In this document: piece after piece, positions 8,244-17,708 of the stretch
Layout: each line of letters begins with the position of its first letter
How positions within the stretch are numbered: the first letter of the stretch is position 1
Assembly (NCBI RefSeq): GCF_000211815.1
Contig: NZ_GL890967.1
Location: 34,973 to 98,972, forward strand
Direction of reading: 5' to 3'
From: Moorena producens 3L
GTDB lineage: Bacteria > Cyanobacteriota > Cyanobacteriia > Cyanobacteriales > Coleofasciculaceae
DNA: 64,000 nt
The notes under the pieces: model-generated
Databases searched by the model: none
Seen by the model: only the letters and a program-made list of their open reading frames with translations
Told to the model about the DNA's origin: nothing
Position numbers and translations under genes: made by a program

Positions 8244-9503
8244 ATGCAAAATTACGTATTTGTTATTGATACGAACAAGCGACCACTAAACCCTATATCG
8301 CCAAAGAAGGCACGACGCCTATTAGATAAAGGAAAAGCTGCGGTTTTTAGAATGTATCCATTTACGATCATCCTTAAGACTGCGATCCCAAATCCGACTA
8401 TCTCACCAAGTCAAATCAAGATAGATCCGGGAAGTAAAACTACTGGGTTTGCCATAGTTCAAAACGACCAAGTTATTTGGGCAATGGAGCTAGAACACAG
8501 AGGGGCACTGATCAAGAAAAAACTAGAATCCAGAAGCGCCGTTAGGCGTGGGAGACGTAATCGTAATACCCGTTACAGGAAGCCAAGGTTCCTTAACCGC
8601 AGGCGTCCGGAGGGTTGGATTGCTCCGAGTTTGGAACACAGGGTCTTAACTACTGAAACCTGGGTGAAACGACTGATCAAGTTTTGTCCAGTCAATCAGA
8701 TCTGGATCGAAAGAGTTAAGTTTGACACCCAAAAAATGCAGAATCCTGAAGTCAATGGTACTGAGTACCAACAAGGTGAACTGGCCGGGTATGAAGTGAG
8801 GGAGTATTTGCTTGAGAAGTGGGGAAGGGAGTGTGCCTATTGTGGCAAGCAAAATGTTCCTCTACAGATTGAGCATATTCACCCAAAATCATGTGGTGGA
8901 AGCGACCGGGTCAGCAATCTTTGTCTGGCCTGCGAAAAATGCAATCGACGGAAAGGGAATAAGCCTATAGAGGAATTCCTAAAGAAGAAGCCAAGCTTAC
9001 TTCAAAAAATCAAAACCAAGGCAAAACAACCATTAATGGATGCAGCAGCGGTAAATACGACTCGGAACAAGATAGTGAAGGTACTCAAAGAAATAAAACC
9101 TGTAGTTACCGGCACGGGTGCTCAGACAAAATATAACCGAACTAGGTTGGGACTACCTAAGCAGCATTGGATTGATGCCGCTTGTGTTGGAGATATCAAA
9201 ACTTTGGTGTTAAAGACATCTCAGCCACTGTTGGTTACCTGCAAAGGACAGGGAGGAAGGCAGAAAGCTGCACTGAATAAATATGGCTACCCCATCAGGT
9301 ATAACCCATTGAAACCTATTAAGGGGTGGTCCAGTGGTGATATAGCTAAAAACCTTTTGACGGGGGAGTTTGGAAGGGTTAACCCTAGGAGCAAAAGTAA
9401 CTCCTTTAATTACACAGTTCCCGGAAAAAAGGCAATAAGTTTACACCTCAAGAATTTACTTAGGGTCCACTTGAAGGATGGTTATACTTATGGCTTTTGC
9501 TGA
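8244..9503 (+). CDS. iscB: IscB RNA-guided nuclease
   Basis: A 419-residue protein, the normal IscB size. The N-terminal PLMP-like region is followed by the first RuvC motif (KIDPGSKTTGFAIV) and an arginine-rich bridge helix (RRGRRNRNTRYRKPRF, the RRXRR signature). The HNH domain is CAYCG...LQIEHIHPKSCGGSDR...CEKCNRRKGN with all metal and catalytic residues present. A later RuvC segment includes KQHWIDAACVG. The element has the expected order omega RNA then iscB. No tnpA is present, so it would depend on a transposase in trans. Its last 14 bp overlap the start of the carotenoid oxygenase frame, so the element seems to have inserted right at that gene's 5' end. Confidence 0.93.
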   Translation: MQNYVFVIDTNKRPLNPISPKKARRLLDKGKAAVFRMYPFTIILKTAIPNPTISPSQIKIDPGSKTTGFAIVQNDQVIWAMELEHRGALIKKKLESRSAVRRGRRNRNTRYRKPRFLNRRRPEGWIAPSLEHRVLTTETWVKRLIKFCPVNQIWIERVKFDTQKMQNPEVNGTEYQQGELAGYEVREYLLEKWGRECAYCGKQNVPLQIEHIHPKSCGGSDRVSNLCLACEKCNRRKGNKPIEEFLKKKPSLLQKIKTKAKQPLMDAAAVNTTRNKIVKVLKEIKPVVTGTGAQTKYNRTRLGLPKQHWIDAACVGDIKTLVLKTSQPLLVTCKGQGGRQKAALNKYGYPIRYNPLKPIKGWSSGDIAKNLLTGEFGRVNPRSKSNSFNYTVPGKKAISLHLKNLLRVHLKDGYTYGFC

Positions 9504-11028
9504 TGATTACCAAGAACTGCCTGAAAATAAGCCTCCTATTTATATGCAGGAAGATTGGGCAAGAGGTTATGACTCCCAACCCAATGAATACGATTATTGG
9601 ATTGATCAAGTAGAAGGGGAAATTCCTCAGGAGTTGCAGGGCACTTGGTTACGGAATGGTCCTGGTTTGCTGGATATTAATGGTTACCGGGTGCATCATC
9701 CATTTGATGGGGATGGGATGATTTGTGCGATCGCGTAGCGTGACCTACGGTCAATCGCATTTGATCACGGTCGAGCTCATTTTCGGAATCGGTTTGTACG
9801 CACAGAGGGCTTCTTAGCGGAACAGAAAGCGGGGAAACCGGTATATCGAGGAGTGTTTGGCACTCAGAAGCCTGGGGGTTGGTTAGCCAATCTATTTGAT
9901 ATCCAACTTAAAAATATTGCTAATACCAATGTGATCTACTGGGGTGGCAAGCTCTTAGCCTTATGGGAAGCCGCTAAACCTTACGGTCTAGACCCCCATA
10001 CTCTTGAAACCTTGGGTGAAGATAACTTGGATGGAATATTAGCAGGAGGTGAATCCTTTGCTGCTCATCCTTGGATTGACCCTAGTAGTAAGCTTGATGG
10101 TGGTCAACCTTGTCTGGTAAATTTCGCGATTCAGCCAGGTCTGTCTACCAAAATTACCATTTACGAATTGGACCCGACCGGTAAACTATTACGACGTCAG
10201 AGTTATAGTGTTCCTGGTTTTGCCTTTATCCACGATTTTGCGATTACCCCAAACTACTGTATTTTCTTCCAAAATCCTGTTAGCTATAATCCCTTTCCGT
10301 TCCTGTTGGGATACCGAGGAGCTGGTGAGTGTTTGGCATATCAGCCTGAACAACCGACGCGGATTATAGTGATTCCTCGTAAACAGAATACAGAGGAAGT
10401 CAAAATCCTAGAAACCCAATCGGGCTTTATCTTCCATCACGCTAATGCTTTTGAGGAAGATGGCAAGATTTATGTCGATTCTATTTGCTACGAGTCATTA
10501 CCAGCAGTAGACGTAGGTAGTGATTTCCGGAAGGTTGATTTTAATGCGAACGCACCAGGGCAACTCTGGCGCTTTAGTTTAAACTTAACTGACAAAACCG
10601 TAGGGAGTAAGTTATTAGAAGAGCGCTGTTGCGAGTTTCCTAGCATTCACCCTAATCATGTCGGAAATCCCTATCGCTACTTATTTATCGGAGCTGCTGA
10701 TCATCCCACCCGTAATGCTCCATTACAAGGGATTCTAAAAATAGATATGGAAACAAAGACACAACAATTCTGGAGTGCTGCCCCTAAGGGTTTTGTAAAT
10801 GAACCAATGTTTGTGCCACGACCCAATGCTGAACGAGAAGATGATGGTTGGGTATTGACCTTAGTATATGATGCTAGTCATCACCGATCGGATCTAGTCA
10901 TATTAGATGGTCGTGATTTAACTAGCGGACCAGTCGCACGACTGCACTTGAAGCATCATATCCCTTACGGTTTACACGGTAGCTGGAGTTCTGAGTTGCT
11001 GGGACTGGGGTTGAAGGTTACAGGTTGA
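9490..11028 (+). pseudogene. Carotenoid oxygenase (RPE65 family), interrupted by an in-frame stop
   Basis: The first part (ATG 9490 to TAG 9736-9738) carries the family N-terminus (GEIPQELQGTWLRNGPGLLD). The second part resumes with FDHGRAHFRNRF and runs to 11028. All four iron-binding histidine contexts survive: AAHPWID, FIHDFA, FHHANAFEEDG and IPYGLHGSW. The break is a 24-bp palindromic insert at 9735-9758 within a HIP1 site. Removing it gives C-A-I-A-F-D-H in frame and a protein of about 500 residues, normal for the family. These enzymes cleave carotenoid or apocarotenoid double bonds with Fe(II). The 3' end runs into heptamer repeats, so the native C-terminus may also be altered. ATG 9478 is an alternative start. 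Confidence 0.88.
9735..9758. repeat. 24-bp palindromic insert in a HIP1 site
   Basis: HIP1 GCGATCGC (9727-9734) is followed by GTAGCGTGACCTACGGTCAATCGC and then the A expected after the HIP1 site. The insert is imperfectly palindromic, duplicates the end of HIP1 and brings in the TAG that truncates the oxygenase. Similar HIP1-linked mini-palindromes occur at 2388-2420, 2620-2647, 20585-20615, 31990-32015 and 42121-42146. Confidence 0.8.
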
Positions 11029-11336
11029 AGGTTGAAGGTTGAAGGTTACAGGTTGAAGGTTAGTGGGTTGAAGGTTACAGGTTGAAGGTTGAAGGTTGAA
11101 GGTTAGTGGGTTGAAGGTTACAGGTTGAAGGTTGAAGGTTGAAGGTTAGTGGGTTGAAGGTTACAGGTTGAAGGTTGAAGGTTGAAGGTTAGTGGGTTGA
11201 AGGTTACAGGTTGAAGGTTGAAGGTTGAAGGTTAGTGGGTTGAAGGTTGAAGGTTGAAGGTTGAAGGTTAGTGGGTTGAAGGTTACAGGTTGAAGGTTGA
11301 AGGTTGAAGGTTAGTGGGTTGAAGGTTACAGGTTGA
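11009..11336. repeat. Long GGTTGAA heptamer tract
   Basis: About 330 bp built almost only from GGTTGAA, GGTTACA and GGTTAGTG words, organised in a higher-order unit of about 57 bp repeated roughly five times. It begins inside the last codons of the oxygenase frame. It is a short tandemly repeated repetitive (STRR) tract of the kind known in filamentous cyanobacteria. The gap from 11337 to 11485 is the leader of the next gene. Confidence 0.9.
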
Positions 11337-11485
11337 GAGTTTAAACTTTAACTAGAAACTTTTAAACAACATGGGGATATAATGACGCTAAACTTATTAG
11401 TTATAAAGCTTTCAGGGAAATTATCAGGTTGGAGCTTTGATGGTTAAAGCTAAGCTAATAACAGAATTTTCCTGGAGGGTGCCAG

Positions 11486-12451
11486 ATGAAATTCAGCGTT
11501 GTCATCACGACTTATAATCGTCTAGATCTACTCAAGCGTGCAATTGAAAGCGCGCTTGCTCAGACGTTTCCCTGTGAAATTGTTATCGTTGACAACGGTT
11601 CGTCTGATGGGACTGAAGGTTATGTCCAAGAGCGCAGTGAAGCGTTGGCACGTGCTGGTGAGCATAGCTTGGTTTATCACCGAAATTCCGATAATATGGG
11701 CCACTCGAAAGCGGTAAATCAAGGGGTAGAGTTGGCAACTGGTGATTGGATCAAGCTGTTGGATGATGATGACTACTTAGCCAAGAACTGCATTGAAGAA
11801 ATGGCTAATGCGATCGCATTACATCCGAAAGCAGTGATTTGCTCTTGCCAATCGGCTCAAGTAAATACCTTAGGAGTAGAACTAAGTATAACACGGCGAG
11901 TAGGTTCACCGCCAAGGTTATATATTGCCCAAGAAGACATTCATTATGGAATGCTTCTGGAAATGGTACCGTTTGGCACCCCAGCGCAAGTCGCTTTCTC
12001 CCGTGATGGGTTTCTCAGTTCCGGTGGTTGGGATTCTAGCTTAGATACCAACTTTGATGATATTGATTCCTGGATTAGAATCGCCCAGTTTGGGGATGCT
12101 ATATTTATCAATAAGTGCCTAGCTTACCGGACGGTTTGGTCTGGTGCTTATAATCAAAAATTTTCGTTCCAGAAACGTCTGAAGACTCATATTTCGATTA
12201 AGCAAAAAATCTATGAACTAGTCAGTGAAAAATATCAAGGTAAACTCCCATTACTGTGGGAGCTGGGCGCTTATCTGAGATTACATTGGGGCTTAGTAGC
12301 TCTTAAACGAGGTAAGTTGATCAGTGCCGCTAAGTTATTGTTTCCTGAGTGTTTTTCACCGATTGCTTTCTCACCGATTGCTTGGAAGTTGCTGTTACTG
12401 AGAAAGACTCTAGGATACTCTCCAGAATTATACCACCAGTTACCGCTTTAA
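11486..12451 (+). CDS. Family 2 glycosyltransferase
   Basis: A 321-residue protein. The GT-A fold starts with FSVVITTYNRLDLLKRAIES and IVIVDNGSSDGT (nucleotide-sugar binding). The metal-binding acidic motif is LLDDDDYL near residue 92, and DDIDSWIR near residue 190 supplies the acceptor-side acidic residues. The start ATG follows GGAGGG at 11473-11478. The C-terminal 100 residues are helical and basic. A soluble or peripheral enzyme transferring a sugar to a surface glycan is likely; the donor and acceptor cannot be read from the sequence. After it, 12452-12689 contains AACCATT/ACCAATT short repeats only. Confidence 0.85.
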   Translation: MKFSVVITTYNRLDLLKRAIESALAQTFPCEIVIVDNGSSDGTEGYVQERSEALARAGEHSLVYHRNSDNMGHSKAVNQGVELATGDWIKLLDDDDYLAKNCIEEMANAIALHPKAVICSCQSAQVNTLGVELSITRRVGSPPRLYIAQEDIHYGMLLEMVPFGTPAQVAFSRDGFLSSGGWDSSLDTNFDDIDSWIRIAQFGDAIFINKCLAYRTVWSGAYNQKFSFQKRLKTHISIKQKIYELVSEKYQGKLPLLWELGAYLRLHWGLVALKRGKLISAAKLLFPECFSPIAFSPIAWKLLLLRKTLGYSPELYHQLPL

Positions 12452-12689
12452 TTGGCAACTTGAATCATGAGTTAATGGAAAATTGGCTAGTAACCATTAA
12501 CCATTAACCATTTTCCTTAACACAAAGTGATTAATTAGTCAACTAAAACTTAAAAATCGAAAATTGGCTAGTAACCAATTAGCTAGTAAGCAATTAGCTA
12601 ATAACCAATTAACAATTACCAATTAACCCTTAACCATTAACAATTAACAATTTCAGTGAAACCAAAGTGATTAACCGGATTTGATCTGA

Positions 12690-13457
12690 CTACAGATTAT
12701 CAATTTGTTTGCGGAGGTCTTCCAACTCTTTGTCAACGGGTGAATCTGAGGAAGTCGATTTTTTCTCCTCTGGGGCTGGTAAAGCTCCTTGAGATACAGA
12801 ACCACCAGCCAACTGAGCTTTCATCGTGGCCAACTCATCTTCAACATCATTGCCTTCCAAGAGTTTAAATTGACTTTCCAAGTCACTACCACCCAGCTCA
12901 TGGGCAGCTTGAGAACGAGCCTCCATATCCAAGACTTTCTGTTCCATACGCTCAAACGCTGCTACGGAGCCACTAGTATTGAGAGACCCCATGGTTTGTT
13001 GTAACTTTTCATTGGCCTTAGCCGCCTGAGCTCGTGCTTTGAGCATATTCTTTTTGGTCTTGGCTTCGGAAATTTTGCCTTCGAGAGCAACCAGATTACG
13101 CTTAAGATTATTGACCTGCTCAGTTTGCTGATCCAACTGAGTTTTCAGGGTACCAGCAGTATCAGAATTGCTCTTCTTACGCACCAGAGCCTCACGAGCC
13201 AGGTTTTCATCCCCTTTGGTCAGAGCCAGCTGAGCTCTTTTCTGCCAGTTGTTAGCTTCTGTTTGGTTTTTGTTGTATTGCTGCTCTGTGCGTTTTTGTT
13301 CAGCAATTGACCTGGCAACTGCTTGACGCAATTGAACCAGATCCTCTTGCATATCAACAATAGCTTGATCAAGAATCTTTTCTGGATCCTCAGCCTTGCT
13401 GACTATATCGTTCAGATTAGCTCTAACCACTCTGCTAAGGCGATCAAATAATCCCAT
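12690..13457 (-). CDS. vipp1: VIPP1/IM30 membrane-remodelling protein
   Basis: A 255-residue PspA/IM30 family protein. It has an N-terminal amphipathic helix (MGLFDRLSRVVRANLND), a long central coiled coil of helices 1-5, and the C-terminal extension (DKELEDLRKQIDNL) that separates VIPP1 from PspA. VIPP1 forms ESCRT-III-like rings and rods on the thylakoid and plasma membranes and supports thylakoid biogenesis and repair. A PspA-type paralogue is encoded on the same strand 560 bp upstream. The start ATG is at 13457. No key segment is missing. Confidence 0.93.
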   Translation of the reverse strand: MGLFDRLSRVVRANLNDIVSKAEDPEKILDQAIVDMQEDLVQLRQAVARSIAEQKRTEQQYNKNQTEANNWQKRAQLALTKGDENLAREALVRKKSNSDTAGTLKTQLDQQTEQVNNLKRNLVALEGKISEAKTKKNMLKARAQAAKANEKLQQTMGSLNTSGSVAAFERMEQKVLDMEARSQAAHELGGSDLESQFKLLEGNDVEDELATMKAQLAGGSVSQGALPAPEEKKSTSSDSPVDKELEDLRKQIDNL

Positions 13458-14018
13458 AACGCTGTTTATCCTCTAGGAATGTACAAAGTAGGTATAAAAC
13501 TGGCTTGCTGGTGCGTAAGCCTAGTTAAGTTGTCTTGAGTTAAGTTGTCTTGAGGGACAAGCAATTGTTGCTGTCCCATCTCAAGTCTGATTGGGTAACT
13601 GAAAAATTTGCGGGCTTGACCCATACCCTAGCCATTAAGACAGGGAGCCTTTCATCCAGTTTAAAAACTTCTTGGGAAAAAGTGCTAGACAACAAGCTAA
13701 GGTTTGAACTTTCTGGCGGCTGAACCATGGGGGATTGATCGGGATTGCTGTTCGAGGGGTTAAAAACTGGTTTCCACAGGCGCTTATGATATAATAGTGC
13801 CATCTTCAGCAGAAAACGTCCTTGTCTTATTCTACCTATTCCCTTTCCGAGTATTGAGAAAGAAGGTCGAGAAGGTGCGGTTTGCGTATATAGTAACCCC
13901 TTGGGTCAAGGCTCTAAGGTGTTTTGATACAACTTTCTCAAGGTGCAATTGAGGTGACCATGGGGAAACTACTTACTTTTTCCGGCTATTTATCCAATTT
14001 TTCCGGATTTTTCGGTTA
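13458..14018. other. Gap between the two PspA-family genes
   Basis: No supported gene. An 87-codon frame on the minus strand (13540-13803) starts in TATTATAT-like DNA and has no family-like sequence. That TATA-like block near 13787-13797 may instead be part of a vipp1 promoter. A pair of TTAAGTTGTCTTGAG repeats lies at 13524-13553. Confidence 0.4.
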
Positions 14019-14714
14019 TTATGTCTGAGTTGAGGGTAATTGAGGAGTTTCGGTTCCTTTAATCAGATTAGCCTTCATGGCGGCTAACTCAGCTTCCACA
14101 TCATAGTTACCTTCGAGAGCAGCAAATTTTTTATCCAGTTGATTGCCGCCTAATTCAGCCATTGCCTCAGACCGGGCTTCAAGCTGCATTACCTTTTCTT
14201 CCATCTGTTCAAAAGCGCTCAAGGCACTACTGTTACCCACATTACCCAGCATCTCATTAATTTTCATGGATGCCTTAGCTGATTGAGCCCGAGCAATATA
14301 CAAGTTCTTTTTAGTTTTGGCCTCTGAGATTTTCGGCTCTAGGGTACGGAGATCTTCCTTAAGCTTGGAAACAAGCTCAGCTTGCTGGGAAAGCTGAGCT
14401 TTCATGGTTGTGACAGTCTGTTGATGAGATTTCCGCCGTGTCAGGGCATCCCGTGCCAACTGGTCGTCTCCTGCTGACAAGGCTAACTGAGCGCGACGGT
14501 ACCATTGCTCAGCAGCGGCTTGAGCCTGGGAGGCTTGTCGTTCCGTGCGTTTTTGGGTAGCGATCGCTTGAGCTACAGCCTGCCGCATTTGAATCAAATC
14601 CTGCTGCATATCATCGACAGCCTGTTCCAGGATTTTCTCAGGATCTTCAGCTTGGCTAATCAGACTATTAAGGCTAGCGCGAATTATTCTAAACATACGA
14701 TCTAATAATCCCAT
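14019..14714 (-). CDS. PspA/IM30-family protein, paralogue of VIPP1
   Basis: Start chosen at the CAT complement 14712-14714, giving 231 residues beginning MGLLDRMFRIIRASLNSLI. The upstream extension to 14795 does not resemble the family, and AAAG lies before this ATG. The protein has the same amphipathic helix and coiled coil as VIPP1 (AEDPEKILEQAVDDMQ) but stops after about 18 residues of polar tail, without the VIPP1-type C-terminal helix. That makes it the PspA-like member of the pair, a membrane-stress protein binding anionic lipids. It lies 86 bp downstream of a SPOR-domain membrane protein gene on the same strand. Confidence 0.88.
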   Translation of the reverse strand: MGLLDRMFRIIRASLNSLISQAEDPEKILEQAVDDMQQDLIQMRQAVAQAIATQKRTERQASQAQAAAEQWYRRAQLALSAGDDQLARDALTRRKSHQQTVTTMKAQLSQQAELVSKLKEDLRTLEPKISEAKTKKNLYIARAQSAKASMKINEMLGNVGNSSALSAFEQMEEKVMQLEARSEAMAELGGNQLDKKFAALEGNYDVEAELAAMKANLIKGTETPQLPSTQT

Positions 14715-14800
14715 GGCAGCTTTCCATACATGATCAGGGCTTAGGGAATGAAAACTGATGTCATTAAGATTGAACTTGACACTTGACAGTTTCAACTTAA

Positions 14801-16225
14801 CTAAGGATGATAAATCGAAGCAGAAATTCCCTGTTGCTGGAGTTTTCCGACCAAACCTTGTGCTTCATGTTCAAATTTGAAAGCTCCCATCTGAATCCGG
14901 GTACCTTGAGATAATTTGCGCACATAGGCATCAGCAACAATTGTCCTAGCTTGCTGTAGGGAACGTTTACCATCGTAGTTGATCAGCACATAGTAGAAAG
15001 GATCGCGAGCAGGTAAAGACTCCTCTACCACTGTTCTTAGAGATGCGGCTTGATTCTGGAGTGTTTCAGAGATAGCTGGCTTAAGTAATCCTGACTGTAC
15101 CCGTCTTTCTGGGGGTACTAAAGAGCCTGAGGTGGTTGGTAATGATGACAAGGGAACCTTTTGCAGTGGTTGAACAGAAGGCAAAAGTACTGAAGATAAG
15201 GAAGACCCTTTAGGAGGCATCGGTCTAGTTACCACCTTAGGAGCTGATTCAACCACCTTAGGTAAAGGAACATCTTTTGTATAAAAAGGTTTTTGCTGCG
15301 GTCCTGGAGTAGCTTCCACTTGAGAAAGGGTATGTAAGTTCAAGTCTACAAATTCCTCAGAAGCCAAATTAGGTCCACCCTGTAGGGGAGAATGGGGAAT
15401 CGACTCAGTCTGTTGTGGTTTATGTGGTTTAATTTGCTGAGGGGTTTTGGAGATCTTGGGGATGATGAAGCTGATCAGCCGTGACAGATCCAGATTACTT
15501 AACACCGATGGATTGGAGAAGATATAGGGTAGGGTAGCGCTTAACAACAGCAAAAGTACCATGAAACCGACATTTAACGGAGTCAGCAGTTGGTAAGACA
15601 CCTGCTTTTGGTTGTCAAATTCTTCTTCATCTTCTGCCAGACTCTGTAGTAGTTTTTCTGATGATTCGAGATAATCTTCTGGCTGGGTTTGGTTAGCCCC
15701 TAACTTGATCAAACTACCTGAGTCTTCAGGCAATTTTTCAGGAGGGTTAAGTTGCTCCGTAGCCTCTTTCTGAATTCCTAGGCTAGCACTGTCACCATTA
15801 TTATACTGGGATACAACTGGTGGCTGAGTAGGTTTCGGGGACTGTGATGAGAGGGAATCTAGGGATTCAGTCTCCTCAACCAATGGCTGTTGTGGTTGTT
15901 TCTGAGAAGTTGTCGCCTTGGTGGTTAGGTTTGGCAGTGCAATGGTTGATGGCTGGTTTAGTCGAGAGATGGTCTGGTTTGTCGGTGATGGTGAGGGTTT
16001 CTGTTTTACCTCACCGACAGAAATTAACTCTAGGGGTTTACGGACCCGGTTACGACCAAGACCACGGTTAGTCATTACTGGGCGTCCTACTCTTCGACGT
16101 CGGTAGCGCGCTAATTCTTCCTCTAGTTGTACATCAAGGCTACTCAGAGCAGCTTGTAAAACTGAGTTGAGTTTGTAGTTACCGGTCGAGCTAGGGGAAG
16201 AATTAACTGAGGAGTTTTGGCTCAT
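14801..16225 (-). CDS. Membrane-anchored SPOR-like domain protein
   Basis: A 474-residue protein. Residues 1-200 are low-complexity, polar and basic (RYRRRRVGRPVMTNRGLGR). A single membrane segment follows (VGFMVLLLLLSATLPYIF, about residues 215-235), then a Pro/Ser-rich linker. The last 75 residues (FYYVLINYDGKRSLQQAR ... GAFKFEHEAQGLVGKLQQQG) have the beta-alpha-beta pattern of SPOR peptidoglycan-binding domains, ending in an exposed ISASIYHP strand. This layout suggests a periplasmic sensor or envelope protein. It is probably co-transcribed with the PspA-like gene downstream (86-bp gap). No specific function is assigned. Confidence 0.7.
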   Translation of the reverse strand: MSQNSSVNSSPSSTGNYKLNSVLQAALSSLDVQLEEELARYRRRRVGRPVMTNRGLGRNRVRKPLELISVGEVKQKPSPSPTNQTISRLNQPSTIALPNLTTKATTSQKQPQQPLVEETESLDSLSSQSPKPTQPPVVSQYNNGDSASLGIQKEATEQLNPPEKLPEDSGSLIKLGANQTQPEDYLESSEKLLQSLAEDEEEFDNQKQVSYQLLTPLNVGFMVLLLLLSATLPYIFSNPSVLSNLDLSRLISFIIPKISKTPQQIKPHKPQQTESIPHSPLQGGPNLASEEFVDLNLHTLSQVEATPGPQQKPFYTKDVPLPKVVESAPKVVTRPMPPKGSSLSSVLLPSVQPLQKVPLSSLPTTSGSLVPPERRVQSGLLKPAISETLQNQAASLRTVVEESLPARDPFYYVLINYDGKRSLQQARTIVADAYVRKLSQGTRIQMGAFKFEHEAQGLVGKLQQQGISASIYHP

Positions 16226-16596
16226 GGCGGACTCTATCGGTCGTTTGTGCTACAGAACAAGCAACAGGACTTAACGCTAGCCATTCTATCTTTAGGGTCA
16301 CCCTACTAACTATAAGCTAGTTTTTGGCCAGTGTGACACAAGCTTCTAGCGTGGCAAAGGCTTCAACGCTGGGACGTAAGTCCTGAAGCAATCAAAACTA
16401 TTGTCAAATTAACTAATTATAGCAATTCTCATAGCTATGAGGTACACAATTTCGGAATTTTAGGGAACAGCGGATCTGGGAACAGGGAACAGGTAAGAAA
16501 CAATAAATAATAGGGATGCGCTGCATCAATACAGGAAATCAAATTCAAAGAAGACTGTACCTCATTACTGCGATAAACGCTATCTAGTAAGGCGAT
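16226..16596. other. Divergent intergenic region
   Basis: Promoter space between the SPOR protein (minus) and the DciA-like gene (plus). It contains a short GGGAACAGCGG/GGGAACAGGG repeat near 16464-16490 and a hairpin-like GGACGTAAGTCC at 16372-16383. No gene is visible. Confidence 0.35.
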
Positions 16597-17220
16597 ATGC
16601 TTAAATCACTCAATCAGATCTTAGATAGGATTACAAATCAGCCCGAGTGGCAAGGTATACAACGCTTGTCATCCCTAATTAAGTGTTGGTCTGAAATAGT
16701 AGGAGTGAACATAGCTAATCATACCAGACCCTATGCTATCTCTAGGGATATCTTATATGTGGCTACGTCTAGCTCTGTTTGGGCACAAGAACTAAAATTT
16801 CAGCGCCGGATGTTGTTGAAACGGCTTAATGCTGGTTGGTCTGAGCCCCTAGTTGACATCCACTTTTCTCCGGCTCAGTGGCATAAAACACAAGTTTTGG
16901 GCAATGGCTATTCAAAATCTGAGTTGACCCCAAACCATAGACATCCTAGCACCATCTTGCCAATGTCTTCATCACTGGTTTGTGAGCAGTTAGACCACAC
17001 AGAAAACACAGAAAGTAGTCAAGCCACTGACAAAAGTACTGACACAACGAGTGACAAAACTCACATACCCCAAGCAGCGTTTAAACGTTGGGCAAAGATG
17101 ATGCAGATGCGATCGCAAAATTTACCACTTTGTCCTCAGTGTCAGTGTCCGACTCCACCAGGAGAACTCCACCGTTGGGATGTCTGTGGTCTTTGTGCTA
17201 CTAAGCAATGGCAAATTTAG
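16597..17220 (+). CDS. DUF721/DciA-like protein with a C-terminal zinc finger
   Basis: A 207-residue protein. Residues 1-95 match the DUF721 core: WQGIQRLSSLIKCWSEIVG, NHTRPYAISRDILYVATSSS, SVWAQELKFQRRMLLKRLN. DciA proteins of this family load the replicative helicase DnaB in bacteria that lack DnaC. Residues 175-207 carry CPQCQCPTPPGELHRW and CGLCA, a four-cysteine zinc site typical of the cyanobacterial members. The polar Thr/Ser linker between the two parts is not conserved. The start ATG 16597 lies just after a GGCGAT sequence with a weak ribosome-binding site. A role in replication initiation is inferred from family. Confidence 0.75.
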   Translation: MLKSLNQILDRITNQPEWQGIQRLSSLIKCWSEIVGVNIANHTRPYAISRDILYVATSSSVWAQELKFQRRMLLKRLNAGWSEPLVDIHFSPAQWHKTQVLGNGYSKSELTPNHRHPSTILPMSSSLVCEQLDHTENTESSQATDKSTDTTSDKTHIPQAAFKRWAKMMQMRSQNLPLCPQCQCPTPPGELHRWDVCGLCATKQWQI

Positions 17221-17708
17221 AGCAAGGTTTTAGAAGGGAGTCGGGAGTCGGGAGTCGGGAGGTCGGGAGGTCGGGAGGTCGGGAGGTCGGGGGCATTCCT
17301 GTTCCCTATTGGCTCTTGGCTCTTGGCTCTTGCCTATTCCCAATTCCCTGTTCCGGGATCCGCTGTTCCCTTGATTTTTAGAACACTGAACTGATACTTT
17401 TTCATAAGTTAATCGGGCTAAATTCAGTATCTAAATACACTTTTGGTGTGTTTTTTTGGTTGATCCCTATGGGTTTTTGGTATAAAGCAAGCCAATTCTT
17501 TCAGAAGCCATCTCTTTTTGTTACTTTTTGTAAAATAAAATGTATCTATTTGTAACAAACTTCTTAAGAAAATATTAAAGCTTCAGTGGCTAACGATATG
17601 GCTATAACCTAGGCTGGTCAACAGCTTGCTATCTATAAGAAGCTGAGGTAAGAGGTAGCAGAATGAAATGTGAAGAGGAGATAAAATTTTCCTGAACAAA
17701 GACTTATC
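17221..17708. other. Repeat-rich gap
   Basis: GGGAGTC/GGGAGGTC heptamers occupy 17235-17290, followed by GGCTCTT repeats at 17310-17332 and TTCCCTG words. From 17400 on the DNA is AT-rich, with TGTAACAAA and a possible promoter for the Cys-motif protein. No gene is seen. Confidence 0.5.

Noticed and set aside
13540..13803. 87-codon frame between vipp1 and the PspA-like gene
   Set aside because: No family-like sequence. It starts in promoter-like TATTATAT DNA and has no convincing ribosome-binding site.
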